From Spodoptera frugiperda (taxonomy: Eukaryota; Arthropoda; Insecta; Lepidoptera; Noctuidae), in contig NC_064221.1 in assembly GCF_023101765.2 (NCBI RefSeq), positions 11,217,465-11,281,464 of the forward strand: DNA of 64,000 nt, read 5' to 3'. The notes beneath the pieces are model-generated. The model searched no databases and was not told where the DNA came from. It was given only the letters and a program-made list of their open reading frames with translations. This document shows positions 31,634-44,959 of this stretch, in pieces. The first letter of the stretch is position 1, and each line of letters opens with the position of its first letter. A program made the translations under genes and the position numbers.

Positions 31634-34503
31634 CTACGGTGGAGCACGTCTGCCCATAAGCAACCTATTCACTCGGGCCTTGAAGACACCCAGGTTATAC
31701 CCATCAGGAAACACAGACTCCGGCAAGGAGTTCCACTCCCTAGCAGTTCGCACAAGGAAGCTTGAAGCGAAGCGCTTCGTGCGAGTTGGTGGGATATCTA
31801 CCATGAAGCGGTGACGCCTCGCCGATTGTCTTGTGGTTCGATGATGAAAAGGACTAGGGGGAATCAAGTTGTGCAATTCCCCCGCACACTCTCCGAAATG
31901 TATCCGGTAAAAAACGGAAAGGCTTGCGACCTTGCGCCTGTGTTCAAGGCTTTGAAGCCGGGCCTCCACAAGCGCATCATCGTTGATGAGCTTCTTGGCA
32001 CGCCTTTCAATGTGTTCGAGCGCATCTAGCTGGCATTTAGCCAAGCCGTCCCAAAGGTGAGAACAGTACTCCATACATGACCGAACCTGCGCTTGGTACA
32101 GGCTCAGCAGTTGTTTCGGTGTGAAGTACCGTCTCACCTTCGAGAGGATACCCAACTTCCTACCAGCCAGATGCGCCTTCGACTCTATATAAGAGCCGAA
32201 GTTTAGCGTTGGCGATAGAGTTACGCCAAGAAGCTCTAGATGATCCGATATTGGAACGGATACATTTCGGAAAGTAGGAGCCAGCGGAAATTGACTCCGT
32301 TTGGCAGAGAATAGACACGCCTGGGTTTTGGTAGCGTTGAACTTGACCAAGTTGGCGTCACCCCAATCGGAGACCGCCTTCAAGGACGAGTTCAACCGTT
32401 CGACCATGGATTCTCTTAGAGACTGGATCTGTGTTCCGCTAGTCCGCGCATCGGACACATACCTTTCAACAACTGTGCTGTCATCTGCATACCCAAAGAT
32501 ACCGGGCTTAAGCAGGTCGTTGATGTGCAGCAAAAAGAGCGTTGCTGAAAGTACTGACCCCTGAGGGACTCCGGCGTTGATACCAAATTGGTCAGACGAG
32601 CAGCCATCGATGACTACTCGAATTGACCGATCCCTCAGGAAGTCTGCAATCCATCTGCACAGATCAGCGGGAAGTCCATATGCAGGAAGCTTGCCGATAA
32701 GGCTGTCGTGCCAAACCCTGTCAAAGGCCTTCGATATATCGAGAGAGACCGCTATTGCCTCCCCGTGCTTCTCGATGGCCTCGCTCCAAATGTGGGTGGC
32801 ATACGCAAGAAGGTCCCCAGTGGATCGGTTGCGGCGAAACCCATACTGCTGATCGCTGAGGAGGTCGTTACCTTCAAGGTATGCCAGGAGCCTGACTGAG
32901 ATTGGCCGGTAATTATTAGGGTCGACACGACTACCTTTTTTGGGCACAGGCTGCACGTTGGCCAGCTTCCATGCAACCGGCACTTGACCAGTCTCCAAGG
33001 AAAGTCGAAACAGGCGTGTCAGGATTGGAGACAACTCAGGCGCACAGGTTTTTAAAACCACGGCCGGGATTCCGTCGGGGCCACTGGCCTTGTTCACGTC
33101 GAGATTACGCAACGTCTTATACCCCTCCTTCTGTCGGATGCGAATTTTCGACATTTTCGTCTCGCATACGTTATTTAGAGAAGGAGGTATAGCGCCACCA
33201 GTATCAAGACGTGAAGATTCCGCAAATAGAGAAGCAAACAGGTTTGCCTTCTCTACCGCGGTGTGTGCCAGCGTCCCGTTAGGCCCCAGGAGAGGTGGGA
33301 GTGAAGGGCGGCAGAAGTTCGATTCAACCGCCTTGGCCAGGGACCAGAATGCTTTACTACCCGCTGGGTAAGAAGCCAGTTTGTTCCCTATTCGGCCAAT
33401 GTGGTTGAACCGGGCCATCCGTAATGCCTTTTTGCATGACTTGGCAGCCCTGTTATAGGCTCTCTTCCTCTGAAGAGTGTCGTCAGCCTTACGACGCCTG
33501 GCATCCGCCCATGCCAAGTATGCCGCATGCTTTCGCGCTTCAGCACGTCTGCAGTCGGCATCGAACCATGGACGAGTCCCACCGAAAGATGTCGCGTCAG
33601 AGAATGGAATGTAGTATTCCATGCCCTGACGCAACACCCCTGTTATGGCATCCGCACAAGCTGACGGGTCCTCAGTAGAGAAGCAGACAGGCCGCCAAGG
33701 ATAGGATGCAAAAAAGGATCGCATCCCATCCCAATCTGCTGACTTGTACCGCCACATCCGCCGAGATCCTCTGGGACAAGGATCCGGTGGGGAGTACGTG
33801 GATACGGATTTCACCAGACAGTGGTCAGAGCTACCCAAGGGTGAAGATACTGACACCGAGTAGCTGTCTGGATCAGTTGTCAGCAGAAGGTCTAGGCAGT
33901 TGGCAGTGTGCGAGTCGACATCGGGCACCCTTGTGGCCTCCTGGACCAGCTGGGTCAGGCCAAGCGTTAGCGCAAGCTTACGCATTTCCTCCCAGCATGG
34001 TCAGTGCACTGGTATGGGAACAGCCACTCCTGGTGATGAGCGTTAAAGTCCCCCAGTAACACCAACTGGGCCGAAGGGTACCTCTGCCGAGCCGCATCCG
34101 CCGTCTCCACAAGGTGTTGAGCTAATCTGGTCGTCTCCAAATCTCCGCTGTGCGACCGGTAGACACAGGCATAGAGGATTTTCTCTATGCCTGTGTCCAC
34201 CAGTATCCACAAGGTTGAAAAACTGGGGTCCTCAAAGTTTCGGAGACGCCGGTAACAGACGCCGTCTTGGACGTATAGGCATACGCCTGCACGGGGAACG
34301 AAGTTGTGCTCCAGAGAAAAGCCTGGGTAGTTCAGGTATGATACGTCCGACGGACATCTGATCTGGGTCTCCGAGAGAAACAAGAGCGTTGGGTTCTCGG
34401 TCTCCAGATGGTGATGGACCGCAATGAGATTTGAGTGCAAGCCTCGGATGTTGGAGAGGTGCACTTTGAGGGAGAGGAGTGCAGCCGCTGTTGAACCCTT
34501 TTC
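31634..34503 (-). pseudogene. LINE ORF2: AP endonuclease plus reverse transcriptase, disabled
   Basis: The N-terminal frame (34503 to about 33967) is an APE endonuclease with HLSNIRGLHSN, FLSETQ and LLGDFNAHH. A frameshift near 33985 leads into the 783-codon frame 33985-31634. There LGSSDHCLV completes the endonuclease, then come NKASGPDGIP, LDISKAFDRVWH (motif A aspartate, codon at 32740), NAGVPQGSVLS and GYADD (32491-32480). At 32897 the conserved NYRPIS joins directly to RLLAYLEG. The stretch normally between them (LLSK-type motif with about 15 residues) is gone without a frameshift. The C-terminus TAREWNSLPESVF is typical of these ORFs. Catalytic aspartates remain, but the deletion and frameshift make activity unlikely. 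Confidence 0.85.
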
Positions 34504-34848
34504 TTAGCTCTCGTTTTCATAGTCGTAAATAAGTTGCTGAGAGGATGGCAGTGAAATGTTCCTCCTCACAGGCGACCCCAGACGCGCACTGCAGTTAGCC
34601 ACATCAATGGGAGGCCAGCCTGGAGACTGCGGGGACGCCCGAGCCCCCCCACGTAAATCCATCGGGCCCTCTCTTCCGGTCGCCAACCGGCACGATGGCG
34701 TATACGTGGGATTTTTCGCTAGATGGCGGGGCAGCCTTTCACGTGTGGCTAGCACGCTAATTGGGCCCCCAACTATCTGCGGTCGGCCAGCGGTGCACCG
34801 TGCCTCGGATCCCGCTACCCTCCGCGACTGGCCACCCGATGCAGCCAC
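34504..34848 (-). pseudogene. 5' open frame of the LINE, ending in phase with ORF2
   Basis: This frame of about 114 codons is rich in R, G, A and P and ends YDYENES at TAA (34506-34504). The same frame continues directly into the endonuclease of ORF2. It is either a remnant of ORF1 or a leader of ORF2 cut off by a stop. I see no zinc knuckles, so an ORF1 identity is unproven. Confidence 0.4.
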
Positions 34849-35110
34849 ACCAGCGCGCGCCAGATCGGTCTACCCATAGTGGAACAAACATTTCGACCCA
34901 TCCTCTCGTACGGCGTCACCGAGCATCGTGGCGGAACACGGCTAGGCCGCTTGGCGACACGGTTTTGCTCGGTGGGTGGTTATAATGCCGTCGGCCGAAA
35001 CCTACCACCTGAGTGTCACCTGTTTAGCACCACCCAGAGGCCACGTGTAGGGGTTCAGTTTTTTAAGGGTGCTCTCCTACGGACGAGGGTGACTCAGCCT
35101 CCGAAAGATG

Positions 35111-38100
35111 TATAAATTCGAAATTAAAAATGTACTAAGGTAAGGTAGGTAAGTGATGAATGTAAATAGGGGGCTTACAAAAATAAAAAGTACTGTTTTC
35201 ACATTTGTTACTATAACCCAAAATAGAACAGAGATCAAATCACTATTTGGGATTGAAAATCTATTGGTGTTGATAACAAAATGGTAGGTAGCTTTTATCT
35301 ACTTTGGGACCTCAACACAATGTCTTTATTAATATTTGCTTGAGGTTTTTGCGAAACTAATCCTAGGCACACGCTGCTTGCGATATTAATATTGTTGAGA
35401 AGTAAAACCTCTTTAGCGAACACAAGAACGCTCTCAGCGCGGCTGCAGCTCACTGCGGCGGCACACTGCTCGCAATTATATCATTACACCCACTACTACA
35501 ACTACGTACTGCATTATTACTGTACTTAGTTGTACGCAATCAAGTTCCAGATATGTACCACTTATACAACAGTTAATCACACACTTAAATCCCTAATTTG
35601 TTACACTCTCTTTCAACCAGTTGAGTTGTGAGTCCCGTGTTTTAAGAGGGTTAACTTATTGTCACAAATCGGGAGACGTTCTAGGCTATTAAGCTGAACA
35701 ACTTAATTAAACTGATAAAAAATAATAACCATGTTTGATCCCACGGAACACCAAGATACAAGGTGCATTTTCAGTCATTCGACAAAATGAAACTCATTTT
35801 CATTCATAAAATCAAACACAAAAGCAACCTTGTTGATCTCAAACATTAAGAGAGAATTCTTAACAAAGTTATAATTAAAATCGTCCCCCCTTCTATTGTT
35901 GCCCACAGACATATCGATAATGATACATTTCCCTACACAACACAAAGACTCCGCCTGTCGCCGCCCGCGCCGTGCACACACTACACATTAGTTGGAACCT
36001 CATTAACAAGGCAATGTAATGTGCTTGAGGAGCGATACAAGAGTGTTCCATAGTTATAATAAAGAAGTTATTTCTGTTTTAATATTTCTGGGGACTGTTT
36101 TAAGTGATATGATTCCATGTAAAAATGATCTGTTTGTACTTCAAATAATATGAATAAAAGTAACATTTAACAACGACGTAGTATAAACGAATCATTAAAA
36201 TAATTCCAACATTTTTCAATTGTGATTAATGTGAAAATTGCGACGAACACGAACTTATCGTCTATTGCCAATACCAGCACCTACAGCTAATGACTGGTGC
36301 TATAGTTTATTGTATGACTACGTACTAGGCGATGTATACCGATAGGCCGATACCTGCCCGCGATAATACGGCTTGTACCTACAAATGTATAGCCGCCGCC
36401 ATCAAACGCGAATTACTCGCAGCCACTGATTGACTTTTAATACCCGCCATCCGCAGTACTCGCATCAATAATCCATTACCTTGAATATATTATTGTTATC
36501 TACAACTAACTCCTACTAAGCCTAATTCTGTATTTTATGAAAGGAAATCTAATAACGGAACCAAAAGCTGGTGGAACGTGAATAGATATTAATTACGGTG
36601 AGGAACAGTTTCATTTAAAGCATTAACTGCCGAAAGTAAACTGTTGAAGGCAAATCCTCCGCTAAGCGTGTGACTGACGCAATGACTGACGCAACAAGGT
36701 GGTTAACGTGTTAATTATATTTGGAGACATACATAAGAAAGGGAAAATTAAATACTGATTTCTTGTAATAAGTAGTCATCATCAACAACCTGTGAGCGTC
36801 TACTCCGAAACTATAATGATGGGCCTAAACGTTTCCTCTATATAAAAAGGGGTTGTTATAACCTTCACGTTTGGCAAGAGGGTTGGAGTCGCAGTTACTA
36901 AAATAATAAGTTATTAGGTATTTACACCGAGCGCTACGGTCCAGTCTCTCTTACAACTACACCCGCGGGAATAATACGAGTGGTGTATTCTACTATGGCG
37001 TCTCCACACAACAATGTTGTCAATCACTTGATTCATTATGTTCATAGAACTAGAACTAGAACTATAAACGTTTGAGTACAAGTTGCTGGCAGAGCGTGTC
37101 CGAGTACTAGTCGCAACCACCTGTTGTGCCCCCGTGTTGACACGCTGCGCTCGCCATAACAAACACACACACACTAGACATGTTATATATATGTATAACT
37201 GTTTTCTACACATTGATGGCAGGTAACTCCGACAGTCAGAAGAAGATAAATATAACTAGGTATTTTAAAACCAATTAAAAATAGATAATTTAGTTTTAAT
37301 CCATTTTATACCTATCTATCATCAAATGTCATGATTGCGGTTACGCCCTGTCGTTGTTATAATGTCCACTATATTTGCAACTATGTACACTGCAGTACAT
37401 CACAGTTTGATTTTATAAAGTTATACACCTACAGATACCCAATACTTGAGAAAGGACATTCTCTCCAGGTATTGAGTGCTCAATAAATCTTGCAGCCCTC
37501 GAACGTTCCCAGCAGTGAGGGAGCGCCGCGTATAAATCAACATTTCGCAACACCCTGTGAGGTGGGCCGCCATACGTCACACCCTGTGCACGGAACTCAA
37601 GACAGATGACGATCAGACTCTGTATCGCGCCTCGTTGTTATACGTCTATTGTATTATGAACTTTACGCACATAAAGTTAAAGTCCAATTGGAATACTCTC
37701 CAGTTATTAGGGCGAAATATCATTTGAACAAAGTCGACAATACAAGTATCGAGAAAGTTTCCTCCGAGATTTCTTTTTTTTTTCATTAATTTTGTGGAAT
37801 TTGATGAAAGTCTTCAAACATTATTGTTATTCAGCCGCTATACATTGAATATTGCTTTGTGTAACAACTGCGTATATACAATATAATGAAATGGAAGGAA
37901 CCAATGTGTGTTTGTATTGTTTATGAATATTGTTCATTGTACGTGCGGTGGCTGTGGACGTGCTGGATCATGTTCAATCACCTACACCCAGCATGTAGTG
38001 TACTTAGACTTGAAGTATTAGAACATGTTTGTTATAACGTGAAAAGGACAATCTGAGCAAACACAAAACTTGTCATCTTTCCATAATATGTATTAAGAAG

Positions 38101-38700
38101 GTCCTATCTCTTACATCTTATCAAAATGAAGGAACGGGTAAACAATATAGGGATTTTGTCAGGGGACATTATAAGTATAGTGATGTTGTACTACATATGT
38201 AGTTTATAATGAAATGTTTCGCGTCAACACTATTTTAATGAAGTGTTCGTACGTACAACGCTCGCGTGACCACACTACTACCACACTGCCACAGGTGGAG
38301 AGTATCTGTAACGTGTACTTGATTAGCCAATCATGTAATTCAGCTGATATCTAATAATAACAGCCGATCCGTCAGTGTGTTTATTCGCTGCCACTACAAG
38401 TGCTGTCCGACAGACAGGGCGACAGCTTGTTTATATGTCGATGTAAACAATACTTCCACTGCTACAACTGTTGACAGACGTGCCGACATTAGCAGCTGAC
38501 ATTCATGTCAAACTACGAAATCAACTTCTCTAAATTGACGTAGATATTACATTAGCTAGTTACCAAAACTGACAGTACCTTAGCTATTGAGTAGAAAGCC
38601 ACCTCTTATACTCGCAACATGTCTTATATTAATTATAGTTAAGCAATTTAATCCTATCGAGTACGCTATCACGCTGTTATACCAAGAGGTTTCCAGATCC
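35111..38700. other. Non-coding, no recognised feature
   Basis: AT-rich with small GC patches near 35430-35470 and 35940-35980. A minus-strand frame of 99 codons at 37213-36914 shows no domain. I see no gene in this 3.6 kb. Confidence 0.45.
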
Positions 38701-38880
38701 GGAGCTGCGGACTACCTAGCGGGTTTACCGGAGCTCCGGGTCGAAAAGCAGGAGAAGTAACGGGGTGGTTTTTAGTCAGTAAGAGTCTGACACTCCCTCT
38801 CGCCTTGCCCAAGGCGGGAGAAGTCATTGGATGATTTTCCCCCCTCAGATGAAATATTAAATAAAAAAAAAAAAAAAAAA
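38701..38880 (+). repeat. Interspersed repeat family 1, copy 3 with poly-A
   Basis: GGAGCTGCGGACTACCTAGC, AAAAGCAGGAGAAGTAACGG, AAGAGTCTGACACTCCCTCT, and a CCCCCCTC end followed by an A run to 38880. It is the best-preserved copy in the window. Confidence 0.85.
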
Positions 38881-39133
38881 CGTATCTTATATTTATAGTA
38901 AGGCAATTTAATCCTTTAGAGCACGCTACTAAATTTCGCTTTTCTACCAAGAGGTTTGCAATCAAGATCTACTATAAATTACGCCCGACCTGATATTGGA
39001 ACCTAACCCCTATAATAAAATCAAAAGGCTAGCAGTATAGGCACACAACTATATCTAACCGCGATAAAGAACTATCCCCCCCCCTCACTCCAACACGAGT
39101 GACAATGACACGTCACGGAGGTTCACTCGGACA

Positions 39134-39161
39134 CTGTGTGTGTGTGTGTGTGTGTGTGTGT
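39134..39161. repeat. (GT)n microsatellite
   Basis: An uninterrupted TG dinucleotide run of about 14 units. Confidence 0.95.
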
Positions 39162-39747
39162 TTGTTCACTTATTTATCACTTTCGTTGGTCACCCTCCTC
39201 TATGGCCACTCCTTGTGACACACGACCACCGTGTAATACAGAATGAATACCGCAGAACATTCATCTTGTCTGCTTCTTAGAATTAGAATTGAGTGAGAAA
39301 TGAAATTGTTCTTCCAAACTGTTGTACGAATTAAATTAACGAGTGAATTGCTGTCAGTACGTTAGTGAATTACAATGTGTTGATGGTATAGTGTTTACAA
39401 TACCATCAACGATCACAACTACAACAACTTACACACAACAATTAAAATTAATATAAAAATTAATAAGGTTAGTAGACCGACGTTTATTACTTTTATAAAA
39501 TTTAGCTATGAAAATTGCGCTGCAATCAGGGGTTAATGTGTCGCACCAAATCTTAATTGTACCTCGCACTGAGATAATAAAATAAAACAAGCAAATTAAA
39601 AGTAAGCGACACTAAATGGCAGTTAAGTTCCCCGCAGAATAAAGCAGGTCCCATAAAACTGTCATTCACTAATGGAAATAAGGAGTTGTGTAAACGATAG
39701 CGCGTTTACTAGCTAATTAGTTTTCATTGAGTCGTGGGTGTCGGCCG

Positions 39748-39790
39748 CCCGCCGCCCGCCCGCCGCCCGCGCGCCGCCCGCCGTCTCACC
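39748..39790. repeat. GC-rich CCGCCCG simple repeat
   Basis: GCCGCCCGCCGCCCGCCCGC and variants form a polypyrimidine-biased GC repeat. Confidence 0.75.
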
Positions 39791-40837
39791 GCGCCGCGGG
39801 TAAATATAGAACCGCTTTATTTGTGACTGGGCGAACAACTTTATGATTCAAATATTGTTTTATTCTTTCATTTCTATTAACATGTTATTTGCAAACGCTC
39901 TGTGTAATGTATCTCGCAGCAATAAAATATGTGTAAATATACCAGAGTCCCTCCAGTTGCTAGTGTGCGCTGCGTGGGCGGCCGCGGCCGGCTTACCGTG
40001 GCCTACAGACATAGTAACATTATTTCAACCTGCGATGCTCATTACTTAGCAAGGACTGTAGGCTTTGATTTATTATTAACGTAAAGTACTGAAGATACAT
40101 TTTAATGTATAATCTATCTAAATATATGTAACATAATGACTGATATCATTTGAAAGTAGATCGTGTTCTTCGTATGTGCATTGTAGTGTCTGCTAGTGTT
40201 CGGAACTTGTCCCAACTTGTGCGAGGGTTACAGAACCCGCCGATACATTAATTCCCGGTGACCTTGTGAACTTGTGAAGGTCGCCAGTTGTCGGCTTGTT
40301 TGCACAGTACGAGTATTCGCTCGTTCAGCCTCGTGGCTCGCGCCTCGCGGCTCGTTGCGAATACATTGTTACTATTCGGAATGTCGATGGCGGCGCTCTC
40401 GGCTGAGATTTGCGTTTTGTTTCAGTATTGAAGTATTCCTAAATATTTCAGCCTGGATTGTTACAATATTATAGAAATATTTGGCTCTGCGGTGGAATGT
40501 AAATAACGCGGAGACCTCCTCCAGCTACGAATTGCAATAGATTAAATAAATCTCTTCCTTCTTGTGAAGCATTTGTCATCCTTATTCATTAAAATCTTTA
40601 ACGGATCAACTACTCCTGAATAAGAACACTAAATGATACTCTTCAAGACCGACAATGCAACACAAAAATAGAAGATGGAAACATACCGCTACATCTTCTA
40701 TGACAATAAAAAACAATTGTTTTCCATGTAACTAAACTGGTGACCTATAGTATAGACTAACAATAATACATAAGTCTAGTACATAGCTATAGTACATACA
40801 TACATACATAGTACATATACGTGGCTATGTTATTGGC

Positions 40838-40844
40838 TATAAAA
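40838..40844 (+). promoter_or_regulatory. Possible TATA box
   Basis: GGCTATAAAAGTGGCGG followed by a GC-rich leader to 40900 resembles a core promoter. TTTATGG lies about 70 bases on. No long frame follows, so any transcript would be spliced or non-coding. Confidence 0.3.
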
Positions 40845-41430
40845 GTGGCGGCCAGCGGTGCGCGGGCAATGTGCCGCGGTCAGCACACACCGACCACATC
40901 GCTTTATGGAGGCACTAAACACACGGGACATGTCATAGCAGCTAGATAGGCTAGACTGGAGGCCGGGGTCAGGTAAATAGGATTTTATGGGTATTTAAAT
41001 GGTGGTTGTAATGATTGGTGTCAACCAGGTAATTAACAGATAAATGTTTTGTTTTTAAGCCCCGTAAAACATATTCGAGGATACTCGACTAGTTTCGAGA
41101 AACATCGGCGTTCATAATCATGAATCCCGATTATGACTTAGTTATATTATTCAATGGACAGGGCACTAAATACCGTCTTTATACTTTAGTATTTTGTAAA
41201 CAAAATGCATGAGTTCATCATTTCCTATTTGACTAATCTGAAATGAATTCAGAGGACCAAACTTTAGTAGAGACAAACCTTTTACCATACCAGCGAGCAC
41301 ATTCTATCTAAAGTATAAACATAGTATGTATGTTTCCCTATATTTTTATTTCGCCCTAAGCAAACACCGAATCCAGGTCGTTCCTCGAAAATGCTATTTA
41401 AAATAGTCTCCCGTAGGTTGTAGGCATTAC

Positions 41431-41530
41431 CTGCGCTGGGCACACGGTCCAGCGGGCAGAGGCCGGAGGGGGAGTGCCGGACTGTGCGGGGGGGGGGGGG
41501 CGCAGAACTTACTTCATAAATATGAAACAT
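41431..41530 (-). CDS. Weak candidate exon with proline run
   Basis: Minus strand ATG at 41530-41528 opens MFHIYEVSSAPPPPRTVRHS and reaches CAG/GTAATG after 33 codons plus one base (phase 1). The G13 run on the plus strand encodes the prolines and is prone to length error. The phase differs from the other two exon candidates. It may be chance. Confidence 0.15.
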
Positions 41531-43631
41531 GCTCGTAAAGTTTTTGTCAGTTATACTTCGGGAACTGAGTGTAGTCTCTACACGCGGTGATATAGGTGTA
41601 TGGTCTTTAGAACTACCTATATGTGATAGTGCCTATATGGCCGTGATTCTATTCCTTCCTGTACGATTGTGTAGATTTGATTCGAAAAGACACATCTAAT
41701 GTAATCACACATGTGATGAGTCTAATCTGATTCGTATATCTTCGTACATTATTCCACACATAGCTGTAAATTATTTTTCATTTTTCGTTTTGCTCAACAC
41801 GGAGTTATATTTCAGCTGATGACGATGATGCCGACAAGAGTAAATGAATTATATTACATTTGTTAACGCAAACAGCTCACAAAAAATGTCGATGCATAGT
41901 AATATCAACTCGCTCGGCGGACGAAGTGTAAAAGTGTCAAAGTTTATGTGTGCACTCTCACAGTCTACTCTACGGGCAGGCGGCGCGGGCGACGCGGGCG
42001 GTACGGGCGGCACCGAGCTACGGCGGTGCTATCAAACTGCGCTAAATGGGAGGCGGACATTTTTTGTTTGGTTCGCGAGCCGGTAACGAGTTTTTGATGG
42101 TATTCCAGCCAGCCTGGAATGACCTGAATATTCAGCATTACTCTGTACACTGCGCGGCTAGAGCTCGCAGACTGGGAGAGTGGTCGCGGTCGGCGCTCAG
42201 TGTTCACGGCTAAACTAATTATGAATTTCACTTGCCAGTGGACGTGTTCATGGGCAAGTTTCTCTCTTATTCGTGTATAGAGATGATATTTGACAGTTTT
42301 ACTAAAATGCGATAGTTCTATACTTTGTTTTAAACTGAAGTACGGTACCTATCTAGTTCCTGAAACTATAGCGTAGTTCTTTATATAAGTTATTATTACT
42401 GTTCATTCAATTTAAAACGGTATAAACAAAACCTTGCAATAAAACTTGTCTAGCCTGTTGCTACAGTAGGAGAGGTACACCTTCCTCCATTCTGTCAAGG
42501 ATATCATAACTATTGTCTTATTTTGTGTTACAAATGAGTAAAACCCGTGCACTATGTATACAGCACTAGTGTGCGAGTATCGCGCACCAAACTACCGCGA
42601 GCGGGTACAGCGCCGTTAATCAGCCGCTGCCATTATATCACGGAGGTCTGTCTCATTACACGCCGCCCGCTGCTGGGGTAATGAAGTCCTGGCCGTCCAG
42701 GTCATCTAGGTACTAGTGCTCTAGTAGGAGGGCTGAGACTGGAGGAATTAACCCTTTTATGTTTGGGTTAATTGGCCATTTGAGTATCTGTCCTCTTATA
42801 TGGGTAAATAATTTATGTATGTCCGTTTACTAATACGTGGAGTAAGGTTTTTATCCAGTCTAAATTACTTTGGAATAGTTATTAATAGAATAAATACTTA
42901 CATTCGTGCTTGCGTTACGTATAGTTAATGATACTTTCATAAGTACTCCTACTCTAGCTCTAAGATTATTTAATGTATAGTTAATGCATTCACATCCAGT
43001 CAAAGAGATTGATATGCTAATCTCATAAAAGCTCCATTATGTTAGATTAATCATAATAACAATCATTTTAAGATACAAGCCACAAAGGTGAAAGCCGAAC
43101 GAAATCCTAACATTGTTTATAAAGCAGTACAAGCAAGACAAATAAACCATTGTCAGCAATCAGTGAAACATCTCCGACAATGCAGACTGGACTTGTATAG
43201 AAACAAGAGAAGTTGTCTAGAGTTGTTCGAACAACTCTATGTAGATCCAGTCGGTGGCTTCATTAACAGTCGGTCAAATAATTCGTTGTAACGCCACTGT
43301 CGAGCGTCACAACTCCGAAGTTAACTCAATGGAACCAGACTGTTCTACTTGAGAAGTTATTTTCTTAGAAATTACTCTTTTATCTTATTCAATGAGTATT
43401 TGAGAGCCTTTCAATGTTTCTATAGGCGGCCGTCTGCTGCCACCGCCCGTATTGTTCTCAACTTTGTTTCAACTCTACTAGAGTTTGTTTTCCAAGTAGA
43501 TTATTATCGACCAATCAATTTTAATTTTAGAAGTACTTTACGGTTTTCAGTTAATCTGTGTACTATAAGCAACAAGTTCTGTGATTCTTAATCAATGTTA
43601 ATTCGATTTCAAATATTGTTATGGCATTTCA

Positions 43632-43890
43632 AATATGTCATTTGATGGTAAGCGATTGGCGCTGCCCACAGACACCCGCAACACTAAGGTTGTTACAAGT
43701 ACGTTGTCGGTATTTTGGAGGTTAGTTATTCGGGGAATGGGCATGGGGAGAGAGATTGGGCGTCTTATAATTTCACTCATATGCGGAAACAACGCAAGCC
43801 CTATTTCACGTTGGTTCCCTGTGAGGCCGTGGTATCACTTCGGTCGAGCTGGCCAATTTGTATCGACGCATAGCTCTCCCACACTAAGGC
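43632..43890 (-). repeat. Interspersed repeat family 2, extended copy
   Basis: It starts TTTGATGGTAAGCGATTGGC and runs beyond the usual end of the family through AAACAACGCAAGCCC to TGAGGCCGTGGTATCACTTC and CTCTCCCACACTAAGG. The open frame of 128 codons across it is a by-product of the repeat. Confidence 0.7.
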
Positions 43891-44959
43891 AACAAGTCAT
43901 TCGTGTTAATGGTACATTGAAGCTCGTACAAAGCAAGCTCGTTGAAGCAAGAGCAATGCAAAGCCAAGTAAACAGGGACCCGTCGCCATGGCAACGCGAT
44001 GGCGTGGGAGATAACAGCTGATCGTCATCCCACAAGTTATTAAAGTCAGCTGATCGATGGATGCCGTGAAAGATTGATAACGTCATTCCTACATACATAC
44101 GCGGCACGTCAAACTATACTCGGTGACAGTGTAAGTAGACCTCTCGGTGTAGTGGGATGTAGTGTAGCGGGGGGTCATGTTATACTGGTGTGGTGTAGCA
44201 CGATGTGCGGCCGCGTGTATAATTCGCTGGGGACAGATAAGTGATTGATGCCAGTGCTTGACTCGCGGGAGCCAGTGGCTGCGTGACGGTGGCTTCCATT
44301 ACATTACTACATGATAGAGCAGCTAGTTAGGGCTAATCACTAACATACTATGTACAATGAAACGGTACAGTGAAAAGGTAAACCTTATACCTATCTAAAT
44401 GTTTAATGTTTTAACGTAAAATACCGACAGCAGCGTTCTCTAACAGCCCTAATTCTAGTAAATCGAGATCTCCAACTTGCTTGCCAAACGTGGAGGTTAT
44501 GACAAAACCTCTATTTAGTAGGGTGGGCCCATAGTTCAGCAGTTGACTCTTATAGGCTATTGACAATAATGATGATGATGAATACTCGAAGGAGTTGACA
44601 AAGACCAGTACTCCCATAACAGTCTACATCCATTTCTTTTTAAATTAAATTAATAAAGAACATGGACAATAAAAGTAGTTCCGTCCCTATATTAAAGCTC
44701 TCGTAACAAAAACGTCAGCATTCTGTGGAAAACATCGCTTTATTAAAGTTCGTGCCCGTGTTTGTCTCCGTGCCCGCGACAGCTGCGGGCTAGAGGTGGG
44801 ACACATGCACAATTAGCACATAGAGTAGTTCCTCATCGCGGGGAAATTTGTCAGACTTTTACAGACAGAACAATGCAGTATGTGCTCCAAAGTTCGGTAA
44901 ATATGGTCGCCATAATAAAATTGTGTGGAAAATTCAAACCTATATTAATTTATTTATCC
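43891..44959. other. Non-coding, no recognised feature
   Basis: I see no gene. Two nearby CAGCTGATCG motifs at about 44017 and 44048 are the only local repetition I notice. Confidence 0.4.

Larger units (their letters stand above)
31559..35110 (-). mobile_element. APE-type LINE (CR1/Jockey group), degraded
   Basis: The minus-strand element ends in a poly-A tract (T run at 31559-31575 on the plus strand). It contains ORF2 at 34503-31634 and an upstream frame at 34848-34504. The 5' part to about 35110 is GC-rich and ends near GGAGGCTGAGTCACCC on the minus strand. The flanking AAGATATA (left) and AAGATGTATA (right) might be a worn target duplication, but I do not rely on it. The 3' end carries CTTACCATCAGGTGAGATAG, a tail motif shared with repeat family 2. 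Confidence 0.85.
38881..43631. other. Non-coding with simple repeats and GC islets
   Basis: There is no supported gene apart from the weak exon candidate at 41431-41530. It holds a (GT)n tract, a CCCGCCG repeat at 39748-39790, a possible TATA box at 40838 and a G13 run at 41488-41500. GC rises near 41980-42010. I see nothing else. Confidence 0.45.

Noticed and set aside
33706..34059. 117-codon plus-strand frame, and similar ones across 31.6-34.9 kb
   Set aside because: They are antisense shadows of the minus-strand LINE.
31540..35125. Target-site duplication AAGATATA / AAGATGTATA around the second LINE
   Set aside because: The match is short, gapped and AT-rich, so it could be coincidence.
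43635..44021. 128-codon plus-strand frame
   Set aside because: Two thirds of it is the antisense of an extended repeat family 2 copy.
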